A stretch of 64,000 nt of DNA. It comes from Dactylosporangium roseum (lineage in GTDB: Bacteria; Actinomycetota; Actinomycetes; Mycobacteriales; Micromonosporaceae). Where the stretch lies: the NCBI RefSeq assembly GCF_025264685.1, contig NZ_CP073721.1, positions 2,471,001-2,535,000 of the forward strand, written 5' to 3'. Shown here piece after piece: positions 9,063 to 17,785 of this stretch (position 1 is the stretch's first letter; each line of letters starts with the position of its first letter). The notes below the pieces were generated by a model. It was given only the letters and a program-made list of their open reading frames with translations, had not been told where the DNA came from and did not search any database. The position numbers were made by a program, and so were the translations under genes.

Positions 9063-10778
9063 TCAGGAGCGGCCGATCGCCGGGCCCGGAGTAGCCGGCG
9101 GGGGGAGGCGCGGTGCGTCGAGCACGCCGTCTGTGGAACGCTCCACCGCCCACAGTTCGTCCTCGCCGGTGACCGCCTCGCTACCGACCGTGAACGAGCC
9201 CGAACCGTGCTGGTCCTGACGCCTCCCCGGCTGGCGGCTCGCCGGGCCGTCGACTGCGGGGTCGCCGGTGCGGCCGCGGAGTGTCGGGGTGCGGCCCGCG
9301 TCCGCCGGCAGCGGACCCGACACGCGCTGGGTGCCGCCGCGGCCCTCCAGCGTCGGGCGTCCGCCGGTCTGGCGGCGCAACTCCGCCTGGTCCTCGACCG
9401 GCATGCCCGGTCGGCGCCGGCCGGTGAGACGGTCGCCCGGGTCCTCCGCCGCACGGCCGCGCATGCCCGGCGGCGTGCCCTGTCCGCCGAACGGACGGCC
9501 GCCGGGACCGCCGTGGCCCACCGGGTCGCCGCGGCGGCCGCCCAGCCGCGGGGGAACGGAGCCGGTGCGGGAACCGGGTGGCAGTTCCTCCGCCAGGTTG
9601 GGGCCCTGGACGCCGGGCAGGCGGTTCTTCGCGCCGCGCAGGTTCGGGTTGCCCTGGCCGGGCAGCGGCGGCCGCGGCGCGCCCGGCGCCGTCGGGGACC
9701 GCTGGCCGGACAGGTTGGGGCGCCCGCCCATCGGGGGCGGCGGCCGCAGCGTGCCGGGCTCCTGGGGGAGCCGGGGGTTGACGCCGCCGGGCTTGCCGGG
9801 GACTCTCGGGACCGGGCCGGACCCCATGCCGGGCGGGACCGGCAGGCCGGTGACCTGCGGCAGCGTCGCCTGCGGAGGGCCGACCACCTTCGGCAGGTCG
9901 GGCACCTGCGGCAGCGTGGGCAGGCCGGTGCTGCCGGCCAGGGTCAGCCTGTGGTCGCCGTCCACAACCGTCGGCAGTTCACCCGGCTTCGGCAGGTGGG
10001 CGGTCAGCTTGGACACGTCCGGGCGCTCCGGGAGGCGGGCCGGCGGCGGCAGCACCGGGATCGGCGGCAGACCGCCCGGACCGCCCTTGTGCATCGGGGG
10101 CGGCACCGCCACGACCGCGTTCGTCGGACCCTTGAACCGGCCGCCGTACGTCAGGTAGTTGAAGTAGACCTGGAGGTACGTGTCGGCCAGGTCCTTGACG
10201 TAAGGCTTGATCTTGTCGGTGTAGTGCTTCTGGAGCCGCTGCTTGCGGTCGTCCTCGTCCTCCTTGATGGCGCCGCCCTTGCCGACCGCCGTCGTCCGGG
10301 GCGCGCTGCCCTCGACCGAGCCGGGGTTGTTGACGGCCCGCACGTATTCCAGGTAGATCTGCCGGGCGTTCTTCTGGTTCCAGGCGATCGTGGAGGCCAG
10401 CACGTCGAGGCCGGTGGCGTTGGTGGTGGCGACCTCCTTCCACTCGTCGATCGAGTGGAGGGTCGCGCCGACCCGCTCGAGGAAGACCTTCGACGCGTCG
10501 GAGTTCCAGTTCTCCGCGAGCGCGTCGGTGTACCGGCGCAGGTGCTGCCCCGTGTTGTCGAGCAAGGTGTGCACGCGGCGCCACATGTCCGCCAACGCCG
10601 TCGCCCGGGCGTCGGAGTCAACCTTGATCCACGGCCACATCAGGTCGATGGTGGTCTTCTCGTCGTCCCAGTTGGTCGGCTCGTATTCGACGTCACCCAT
10701 CGCGATGGTGTAGTCGTCGTACCGCGAGATGCTCGCCGGCAGCGGAACGTAGTTGTATCCGTAGTACTGCTCAGTCAT
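9063..10778 (-). CDS. Probable ESX-secreted protein with helical N-domain and Pro/Gly-rich tail
   Basis: This 571-residue protein has a helical first third of ~210 residues. It carries a WXG-like turn (ENWNSDASKVFLERV near residue 90) and a predicted coiled stretch, as in PPE/EspB-type substrates. Residues ~225-540 are strongly proline- and glycine-rich (repeated LPxLPxVP and RPxLxGR patterns) and likely disordered. There is no signal peptide. It lies 17 bases downstream of the 210-residue gene and after eccC on the same strand, so it is probably co-transcribed with the translocation ATPase. The substrate role is inferred from architecture and context. Confidence 0.75.
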   Translation of the reverse strand: MTEQYYGYNYVPLPASISRYDDYTIAMGDVEYEPTNWDDEKTTIDLMWPWIKVDSDARATALADMWRRVHTLLDNTGQHLRRYTDALAENWNSDASKVFLERVGATLHSIDEWKEVATTNATGLDVLASTIAWNQKNARQIYLEYVRAVNNPGSVEGSAPRTTAVGKGGAIKEDEDDRKQRLQKHYTDKIKPYVKDLADTYLQVYFNYLTYGGRFKGPTNAVVAVPPPMHKGGPGGLPPIPVLPPPARLPERPDVSKLTAHLPKPGELPTVVDGDHRLTLAGSTGLPTLPQVPDLPKVVGPPQATLPQVTGLPVPPGMGSGPVPRVPGKPGGVNPRLPQEPGTLRPPPPMGGRPNLSGQRSPTAPGAPRPPLPGQGNPNLRGAKNRLPGVQGPNLAEELPPGSRTGSVPPRLGGRRGDPVGHGGPGGRPFGGQGTPPGMRGRAAEDPGDRLTGRRRPGMPVEDQAELRRQTGGRPTLEGRGGTQRVSGPLPADAGRTPTLRGRTGDPAVDGPASRQPGRRQDQHGSGSFTVGSEAVTGEDELWAVERSTDGVLDAPRLPPPATPGPAIGRS

Positions 10779-10795
10779 CGTCAGGCCCTCACCGT

Positions 10796-11428
10796 CTATT
10801 TCCTCAGCGGGCTCTCGGGCGTGTCGATCATGTCGCTCTGGTTGGCGTTGACGACGTATTCGCCGTTGGTGCCCTCGGCGACGACGAACGAGTCGTCCCA
10901 GTTGTTCATCGCGGACGGCATGGCCGGCTCGGTGAGCTGCTTCGGGTCGACGATCGGCTGGTTCTGCCCGGTCCCGTCGCCCTGCTGGCCGTTCTTCGGC
11001 TGCTGCTCGTTCACGGCGTCCTGCACCGTCTTCTGCCCCTTGGTGGGGTAGAACGCCTCGTACACGTCGTCGACTTGCGCCTTGCTGAGGTCGTCACCGC
11101 CGATGTACTCGAAATAGATCGAAGCGGCGGCCTGGCTGAGCGAGACCAGACCCATGCTCAGGTCCTTCAGCATGGCGCCGGCGGCCATGAGGGACTTGGC
11201 GTGCTGGCCGCGGTAGAGCTTGCCCTCGCCCATGCCGCCGAATGTCGACTGCACCCGCATCATCGGGGTGACGCCCTGCTTGAGGTTGACGTTGAAGTCG
11301 TTCTTGACCTCGTCGGACAACAGCGTGGAGTATTCGCGCAGGCTCTCGACGTTGACCTTGATCGGCGACTTGTCGACCGGCACCCAGGTGTCGTTACCGG
11401 GGAGATCCCCTGTGTCGTCGTCCAGCAT
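10796..11428 (-). CDS. ESX-locus helical protein, function unknown
   Basis: The 210-residue protein has no signal peptide. Residues ~25-110 are predicted helices (VNVESLREYSTLL, then a Met/Gly-rich turn MMRVQSTFGGMGEGK, then LKDLSMGLVSLSQAAASIYFEY). The C-terminal 90 residues are polar and likely disordered. The helix-turn-helix pattern is WXG100-like, but no WXG triplet is obvious. A strong GGGAGGG ribosome site precedes the ATG at 11428. It lies 53 bases after eccC and 17 bases before the 571-residue gene, so the two may form a partner pair. Confidence 0.7.
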   Translation of the reverse strand: MLDDDTGDLPGNDTWVPVDKSPIKVNVESLREYSTLLSDEVKNDFNVNLKQGVTPMMRVQSTFGGMGEGKLYRGQHAKSLMAAGAMLKDLSMGLVSLSQAAASIYFEYIGGDDLSKAQVDDVYEAFYPTKGQKTVQDAVNEQQPKNGQQGDGTGQNQPIVDPKQLTEPAMPSAMNNWDDSFVVAEGTNGEYVVNANQSDMIDTPESPLRK

Positions 11429-11481
11429 TTCACCCTCCCCGTAAGGTCGATGTCATCGAGCGGACTCAATCGTACTGAAGG

Positions 11482-14400
11482 TCAGCCAGGTGGGGGCCGC
11501 CAAGCGAGCTGGATCAGCCGGCCACCCTCCTTCCGCGTGACCAGGTAACCGCGGCCCGGCGGCTGGTGCGACGGGCGGACGTTGCCCAGCAGCGCGCCCT
11601 CGTCGCGCTCGCCGGACAGCAGCACGCCGGGCGAGCCGAGCTCACGCAGCCGCATCAGGATCTGCTCGTACAGGGCCCGGCTCGCGCCACCGGTGCGCCT
11701 GGTCAGGATCAGGTGCAGGCCCACGTCACGCGCCTGGCTGAGGAAGTCGAGCAGCGGCGCGATCGGGTTGGTGCTGCCGCCGGCGACGAGGTCGTAGTCG
11801 TCGACCAGCACGTACAGCTCCGGCCCCTTCCACCAGGTGCGCTTGCGTAGCTGCTCGATCGTCACGTCCGGGCCGGGCAGCCGGTCCTTGAGCACCTGGA
11901 CGACCTCGGTCATGATCGCCTGCGCGGTCTCGGCCGACGTGCCGGTGCCGATGAGGTGCTCGGTCTCGAACGCGCCGAGCAGGCTGCGCCGGTAGTCGAC
12001 CACGATGATCCGGGCCTCGGTGAGGGTGTACCGGTCGGCGACGGCCTGCCCGAACGCCCGCAGGAACGCGCTCTTGCCCGACGCGGAGTCGCCGAAGAGC
12101 AGGAAGTGCGGGTCGGTGGACAGGTCGATCCACACCGGGCGCAGGTCGGACTCGGCGATGCCGATCGGGATGCCGGCCATCTCCTTGTCGGTGACCGGCA
12201 GGCTCTCGTACGGCAGCAGCGCCGGCAGCAGCCGCACCGGTGGCGCACCGGGCGCCGTCCAGCCCGAGCGGATCTCGAGGACGAGCTTCTCGACGCCGTC
12301 GGCGAGGTCTTCGGCCGGGCCCGGCCCGGGTCGGTCCGGCGAAGCGTCACCGTCCGGGACCGGGCGTAGCCCCCCGTCTGCACGGGGCAGCGCCGCGAGG
12401 AACTGCAGGCCGCCCGGGACGATGCCACGGCCCGGCGTGCGTTCCGGCACGTTCATCGCCGCGCGCCGGTCGATCGCCGAGTCGCTCGCATCGCCCAGCC
12501 GCAGTTCGAGCCGGCTGCCGAAGAGGTCACGGATGGCGGGACGGATGTCCATCCAGCGCGTCGCGGTGGCGATGACGTGGACGCCGTACGTGAGGCCGCG
12601 GTTGGTGAGATCGTTGATCGCCGGCTCGAGATCCTCGAAGTCCTGCCGGATCGTCGACCAGCCGTCGATCACCAGGAACACGTCGCCGAACGGGTCGTCG
12701 GCGTGCCGGCCGGCGCGGCGTGCCCGCCGGTACGTGCCCATGGAGTCGATCGCGGCGGTGGCGAAGCGCCGCTCCCGCTCGGCGAGCAGCACCTGCAGTT
12801 CGGCGATCGTCCGGCGGACCGCGCCCGGGTCGAGGCGGGTGGCGATCCCGCCGACGTGCGGCACGTCGCGCAGCGAGCCGAGCGCGCCACCGCCGAAGTC
12901 GAGGCAGTAGAACTGGGCCTCGCGCGGGGTGTGGGTGAGCGCCAGGCTGAGGATCAGGCTCCGCAGCACCGTGCTCTTGCCGCTCGCCGGGCCGCCGACC
13001 ACGACCGCGTGACCGGCCGAGCCGGCCAGCTCCCACCACACCGGGTCGCGGCGCTGGTCCAGCGGCCGGTCGACGATGCCGATCACCGCGTGCAGGGTGC
13101 CCTGCAGCTCGGGGACCTGGACGTTGAGGCCGCGCTCCGGGTCCAGCGCACGCGGCGGCATGAGTGCGTCGAGGGTCGGCGGGTCGGCCAGCGGCGGCAG
13201 CCAGACCTGGTGCGCCGGGGTGCCCTTGCCGCGCATCCGGTCGACCAGGATGTCGAGCATGCTCTCGCCGACCGCGTTTTCGTCCGGGACGGCGATCACC
13301 GGCTCCTCGGTCACCGGTGGGGCGATGTAGCCGCTGACGTAGTCGCGGACCTGCGGGCCGCCCGACGCCGCCAGCACGGCCGACGAGTCACGCCGGTACA
13401 CACCCGAGACGTACGCCGCCCGGAAACGGCGCAGCGGCTCGGTGCCGAACCGGAGATACCCGTGGCCGGGCGAGCGCGGCAGCTCGAAAGCGGCGACGTC
13501 GCCGAGCACGATGCGGCTCTCCACGGCGGAGAAGGTCCGCAGACCGATCCGGTACGACAAGTGGGTGTCGAGGCCGCGCAGCCGGCCCTCCTCCAGCCGC
13601 TGCGAGGCCAGCAGAAGGTGGACGCCCAGCGACCGGCCGACCCGGCCGATCTGCACGAACATGTCGATGAAGTCGGGCTTCGCGGTGAGCAGCTCGCTGA
13701 ACTCGTCGCAGATGATGAGCAGGCTCGGCAGCGGCGCCAGCGACGCGCCCGCGGTGCGGGCCTTCTCGTAGTCGCGCTGGCTGGCGAAGTTGCCGGCCTT
13801 GCGCAGCAGCTCCTGCCGGCGCAGCAGCTCGCCGTTGATCGCGTCGGTCATGCGGTCGACCAGCGGCAGCTCGTCCTCGAGATTGGTGATCACCGCGCTG
13901 GTGTGCGGCAGCACGTCCAGCTTGGTGAACGTCGCGCCGCCCTTGAAGTCGATGAGGACGAAGTTGAGCACCTCGGAGCTGTGCGTGACGGCCAGCGCCA
14001 GCACCAGCGTGCGCAGCAGCTCGGACTTGCCGGAGCCGGTGGCGCCGATGAGCAGGCCGTGCGGACCCATGCCGTCCTGCGCCGACTCCTTGAGGTCCAG
14101 CTCGACCATCGTGCCGTCGGGCGACCAGCCGATCGGCACCCGCAGCCGGTCGCGCTGCGGTCGCGGCACCCAGTGCCGGCCCGGGTCGTAGTCCTCCGGA
14201 GAGCCGATCTCCAGCAGGTCGGCGAGGTCGATGGTCCCCGCCGTGCGCTGCTCGGTGCGCGACGCGGCGGACAGGCGCAGCGGCGACAGTTGCAGCGCCA
14301 GACCCTCCGTCTCCGGCAGGCTGAGCCCGTCGGCCCGGCCCACCTCGGCCTTGCCCTCGAACGTCGTGCTGGTCAGCATGCCGCCGGGTGCGATGCTGAG

Positions 14401-15480
14401 CACCAGCGCCGCCTGGTCGAGCAGCCGCGGCGGCGAGGTCGACAGGTCGAGGACCGTGACACCCTCCACCCCGCCGTCGGTCATGAGATGGTCGGAGCCC
14501 AGCACGTCGCCGCCGTCGAGCACGACGATGAGGTGCGGGCCGCCCTGCCGGTCGCCGGCGCTCGTCGGGTTGAACCGGGGCCGGTTGGCCAGGACGTCGT
14601 CGAGCATCGCCTCCAGGCCGGGCACGTTGGGTGCGACGAGGCGCAGCGGGCCCAGCGCGTCGGTGCGGGACGGGTGCAGGCCGTGCGGCAGCCACTTGAG
14701 CCACTCCCACTCCTGCGGCCCGCCCGGCGCGGCACAGACCGCGACGAGCAGGTCGTCGGGGGCGTGGAAGGCGGCGGACTGGGCGATCACCGCCCGCGCG
14801 AGCGCCCGGGCCTGGTCGGGCTCACCCTGCACGTAGACCCGTGCGAAGCCGTCGAGCGCCATCACGATCGGCAGGTCGTCGACGGTCGCGTAGGTGTCCA
14901 TGAACTTGCGCAGCGCGACCGCACACATCGGGTCGAGGTCGTCGAGAGGCTGGCTCTGCGGCGGTACGAGCGGTGTCGCGAGATCCTGCGGGCCGAGCGC
15001 GATCCGTACCATGCCGAAGTCCGCGTCACCGGGCCGGCGCTCCCACAACCGCTGACTGGTCGGGATCGACCACAGCGACGACGGGTCGGGGTAGCGGTAG
15101 AGCTGGCTGGCGCGCTGCCGCTGGGCGGCCTTGCGCACCTGGCGGCGCCGCTGGGCGAGATGGCGCATGTAGTTGCGCCGCGCCAGCAGCATCTCCTGCC
15201 GGCCGGGCCCCGTGTTCTGCCCGAACTGCGAGGCGAGCATGCCGACGGCGGACAGGCCGAACATGGCGCCCGTCAGGTAGGCCAGCGGCCCGCCCCGCTG
15301 CCCGGCGAACATCAGCGCCATGGAGCCCGACCCGGCCAGCATCGGGATCATCATGAGCATCTGCGCCCAGCCGCGACCTGTCGGCGCCGGCACCTCCGGG
15401 GGCGCCTCGAGCAGCACCTCTCCCGACGGATACTCGGGCTCCGGCCGGCGCGGCGGCCTCCGGCGCACGACAGTGCTCAA
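11482..15480 (-). CDS. eccC: ESX translocation ATPase, three FtsK/SpoIIIE domains
   Basis: This 1332-residue EccC has two membrane helices near residues 38-80 and a linker domain. Three P-loop ATPase domains follow, with Walker A motifs near residue 480 (GATGSGKS), 832 (GGPASGKS) and 1133 (GDSASGKS). All three P-loops keep the GK(S) core. Mycobacteria often split the protein into EccCa and EccCb, but here it is one chain. EccC is the motor that recognises WXG100 C-terminal signals and drives export. The start used is the TTG at 15480, with GGGGAGG ten bases upstream. It is divergent from eccD across ~143 bases and heads the run to the two substrate-like genes. Confidence 0.95.
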   Translation of the reverse strand: MSTVVRRRPPRRPEPEYPSGEVLLEAPPEVPAPTGRGWAQMLMMIPMLAGSGSMALMFAGQRGGPLAYLTGAMFGLSAVGMLASQFGQNTGPGRQEMLLARRNYMRHLAQRRRQVRKAAQRQRASQLYRYPDPSSLWSIPTSQRLWERRPGDADFGMVRIALGPQDLATPLVPPQSQPLDDLDPMCAVALRKFMDTYATVDDLPIVMALDGFARVYVQGEPDQARALARAVIAQSAAFHAPDDLLVAVCAAPGGPQEWEWLKWLPHGLHPSRTDALGPLRLVAPNVPGLEAMLDDVLANRPRFNPTSAGDRQGGPHLIVVLDGGDVLGSDHLMTDGGVEGVTVLDLSTSPPRLLDQAALVLSIAPGGMLTSTTFEGKAEVGRADGLSLPETEGLALQLSPLRLSAASRTEQRTAGTIDLADLLEIGSPEDYDPGRHWVPRPQRDRLRVPIGWSPDGTMVELDLKESAQDGMGPHGLLIGATGSGKSELLRTLVLALAVTHSSEVLNFVLIDFKGGATFTKLDVLPHTSAVITNLEDELPLVDRMTDAINGELLRRQELLRKAGNFASQRDYEKARTAGASLAPLPSLLIICDEFSELLTAKPDFIDMFVQIGRVGRSLGVHLLLASQRLEEGRLRGLDTHLSYRIGLRTFSAVESRIVLGDVAAFELPRSPGHGYLRFGTEPLRRFRAAYVSGVYRRDSSAVLAASGGPQVRDYVSGYIAPPVTEEPVIAVPDENAVGESMLDILVDRMRGKGTPAHQVWLPPLADPPTLDALMPPRALDPERGLNVQVPELQGTLHAVIGIVDRPLDQRRDPVWWELAGSAGHAVVVGGPASGKSTVLRSLILSLALTHTPREAQFYCLDFGGGALGSLRDVPHVGGIATRLDPGAVRRTIAELQVLLAERERRFATAAIDSMGTYRRARRAGRHADDPFGDVFLVIDGWSTIRQDFEDLEPAINDLTNRGLTYGVHVIATATRWMDIRPAIRDLFGSRLELRLGDASDSAIDRRAAMNVPERTPGRGIVPGGLQFLAALPRADGGLRPVPDGDASPDRPGPGPAEDLADGVEKLVLEIRSGWTAPGAPPVRLLPALLPYESLPVTDKEMAGIPIGIAESDLRPVWIDLSTDPHFLLFGDSASGKSAFLRAFGQAVADRYTLTEARIIVVDYRRSLLGAFETEHLIGTGTSAETAQAIMTEVVQVLKDRLPGPDVTIEQLRKRTWWKGPELYVLVDDYDLVAGGSTNPIAPLLDFLSQARDVGLHLILTRRTGGASRALYEQILMRLRELGSPGVLLSGERDEGALLGNVRPSHQPPGRGYLVTRKEGGRLIQLAWRPPPG

Positions 15481-15623
15481 CTGAGCTCATCCTCCCCGTA
15501 GAACGCCCCGCGGAATTCGATCCGGTCCGATGCGTCGATGCGTCAGACCGGTACCAGCACACATGCTAACCATCCGGCTGCTAGGTTGGGCACTCTCGAT
15601 GGACCGGGGGAGGCGCAGGAGCG

Positions 15624-17009
15624 ATGGCGGAGAACGTTGGTGCCGGTCTGGCCAGGGTCGTCCTGGCCGCGCCGAAGCGGCGGCTGGACCTCGCCCTGCC
15701 GGAGCAGATCCCACTGGCGATGCTGCTGCCCGGCGTCCTGCCGCGGGCCGGAGAGTCACTGGCCGACGACGGGCTCGACCACGGCGGCTGGATCCTGCGC
15801 CGCACCGACGGGTCGACGCTCGACATGAGCCGCACGCTCGCCGCCCAGGACATCCACGACGGTGACATCCTGCACCTCGCGCCGCGCTACGAGGAATGGC
15901 CCGAGCTCGAGTACGACGACGTGGTCGACGCGATCGCGGCCGGCGCCCGCCGCTACGGGGTCGCGTGGAGCCCGACGGCGACCCGGGTCACCGGCCTGGC
16001 CGTCGGCGTCTCGCTGCTGCTCGGCACGCTCGCGCTGCTCCTGCTCGCCGGTCCGTCCTGGACCGTGCCGGCGAGCATCGCCCTGTGCGTCGCCGCCGTG
16101 CTGATGACCGGCGGATTCGTACTGTCCCGCGCGCTGTCCGACGCCACCGCCGGCGCGACCCTCGGCGCCGGGAGCCTGGTCTACGCGTTCGCCGGCGGCC
16201 TGCTGGTGCTCGGCGGACGCGAGCCGCTGTCCCGGCTCGGCGCACCGCACCTGCTGGTCGGCTCGGCCGCGCTGCTCGCCTTCGGGGTGATCGGCTATCT
16301 CGCGGTGGCGGCCACGGTCCGGCTGTTCGTCGCGGGCATCGTGCTCGGCGCGCTCGGCGTCGTCGCGGGCCTGGTCGCGCTGACCTCGCTGGGCGCCGGG
16401 CAGACCGCCGCCGCGGTCGTGGGCCTGCTGGTCCTGCTCGCACCGGCGCTGCCGCTCCTCTCGGTCCGGCTGGGCAAGGTACCGTTGCCGCAGCTTCCCC
16501 GGACCACCGACGATCTGTTGCAGCAGGAGCCGGTGCCGCCCGCGGTGTCGACGTATGCCGCGGTGGCCCGGGCGGATGAGATCTTCACCGGCCTGCTGTT
16601 CGCGTTCGCGATCGCCAACGTGGTGTCGTTCTGGCTGCTCAGCCTGCACGACGGCAGCGTCAGCGCGATCCTGGTGGCCGTGGTCGCGGCCGCCTCCGCG
16701 CTGCGGGCGCGCCTGTTCACGACGGTGCGCCACCGCCTGCCGCTGCTGCTGACCGCCTTGCTGGGCGTGGCCCTGCTCCTGGCCCGCCTGGCGGACGCAG
16801 GCGTCGGGGTGCAGGTGGGGGTAGGGTTGGGGTTGCTGCTGGTGGCGGTTGCGGTGGTGACGGCCGGCATGCGCTACAGCGTCCGCCCCCCTTCGGTGTA
16901 CCTGGGCCGGCTGGCGGACACTTTCGACGTGGTGCTGGTCCTGGCCACAATCCCGATCGCCTGCCAGGTGCTGGGCGTGTACCAGTTGGTGCGCGGCCTG
17001 GCCGGCTAG
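15624..17009 (+). CDS. eccD: ESX integral membrane channel component
   Basis: The 461-residue protein begins with a ~90-residue ubiquitin-like cytosolic domain (VVLAAPKRRLDLALPEQIPL and a DGDILHL strand). A long run of hydrophobic segments follows from residue ~125 to the end, matching the 11-helix EccD fold. EccD dimers form the membrane vestibule of the ESX complex. The gene is divergent from eccC. It is followed by ~780 bases without a convincing gene but with tandem repeats. Confidence 0.93.
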   Translation: MAENVGAGLARVVLAAPKRRLDLALPEQIPLAMLLPGVLPRAGESLADDGLDHGGWILRRTDGSTLDMSRTLAAQDIHDGDILHLAPRYEEWPELEYDDVVDAIAAGARRYGVAWSPTATRVTGLAVGVSLLLGTLALLLLAGPSWTVPASIALCVAAVLMTGGFVLSRALSDATAGATLGAGSLVYAFAGGLLVLGGREPLSRLGAPHLLVGSAALLAFGVIGYLAVAATVRLFVAGIVLGALGVVAGLVALTSLGAGQTAAAVVGLLVLLAPALPLLSVRLGKVPLPQLPRTTDDLLQQEPVPPAVSTYAAVARADEIFTGLLFAFAIANVVSFWLLSLHDGSVSAILVAVVAAASALRARLFTTVRHRLPLLLTALLGVALLLARLADAGVGVQVGVGLGLLLVAVAVVTAGMRYSVRPPSVYLGRLADTFDVVLVLATIPIACQVLGVYQLVRGLAG

Positions 17010-17023
17010 CCCCGCAGCGAACC

Positions 17024-17152
17024 TGCCCTCGGCCCGCCGTCCTGCCCTCGGTCCGTGCTTTGGTCCTCGGTTCGCCGTTCTGGCCTCGGTGCGTGCTCGG
17101 GTCCTCGGTGCGTGCTCGGGTCCTCGGTTCGCGCTTGTCCTCGGTTCGCGTC
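17024..17152. repeat. Degenerate 17-19-base tandem repeats downstream of eccD
   Basis: Six or more units are built on a CTCGGTGCGTGCTCGGGTC-type core. Two adjacent 19-base copies near 17085-17122 are identical, and the others vary in length and sequence. The array starts just after the eccD stop. Its composition resembles the toxin-linker repeats, but the unit is different. Confidence 0.65.
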
Positions 17153-17582
17153 CTTGACTTCGGTCGGGCCTTGACTTCTGCCACGCTGTGCCCGCGACGG
17201 CCGTGTTCGCGCAGACCCGTCGGTGCGATCAGCCTGTCGGTAGGGGCCGTGAGCCGCGCCGTGACCACCGTTCGCTACGCCACTGATGGAAGGCCCGCAG
17301 CGGCCAGTCACGAGGCGCCGCCGCTGAGTGCCGGTTCATGGATTGGGCCGCGAGATTCGGACGCGAGGATAGCGGTCGCAAGGAGGCCGGTCGCGTGTGT
17401 CTGCTCGTGCGGGTTGGCCGTGTGGGTCGGTCGTGGGGGTTGATGGTGAGCTGATCAGGCGGGCTGGCGGTGAGAGTTGAGGGTGCGGATTGGTCGTGAG
17501 GCGTCGATCTCTGGGCGTCGGCATTGAGGACCGATCGTCAGGGGCACGGTCGACGCACCTGGTTTTCGCTCGCTGGCCGTGG

Positions 17583-17660
17583 CTCGTTTCGTGCCCGGCT
17601 CGTTTCGTGCCCGGCTCGTTTCGTGCCCGGCCCGTTTCGTGCCCGGCTCGTTTCATGGCC
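17583..17660. repeat. 16-base tandem repeat array
   Basis: The unit CTCGTTTCGTGCCCGG is present in three identical copies (17583-17630). A fourth copy has one change and a fifth, diverged and shortened, runs to about 17660. There are no spacers, so this is not a CRISPR array. Exact neighbouring copies suggest recent slippage or expansion. Confidence 0.85.
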
Positions 17661-17785
17661 AGTCCGATGCGTCGTCGGACCGATTCCGTGATCGGCTCGA
17701 CGTCGTCGAGTCGCATCGGGAACGGGCCGCGCGGCCGTGCCTTGACGGATGCCGCCGTCGGCGCCGTGGTGCGAGCGGACGACAG

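Larger units (their letters stand above)
17010..17785. other. Intergenic stretch with two short tandem-repeat arrays
   Basis: No supported gene is seen here. Several frames stay open because the repeats are GC-rich and their unit lengths are not multiples of three, but the encoded strings are simple Arg/Gly/Glu/Thr repeats with no good start. The DNA between eccD and the next minus-strand gene is mainly the two repeat arrays listed separately. Confidence 0.6.

Noticed and set aside
12577..15501. 974-codon plus-strand open frame over eccC
   Set aside because: It is antisense to eccC, whose minus-frame product is unmistakable. The plus product is low-complexity and has no ribosome site.
16717..17311. 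Minus-strand open frames across the eccD end and repeats
   Set aside because: Their products are repeat-derived Arg/Thr/Glu strings, they overlap eccD, and they lack a credible start.
17583..17660. Possible CRISPR array
   Set aside because: Units are 16 bases, directly adjacent and without unique spacers. No cas genes are present.
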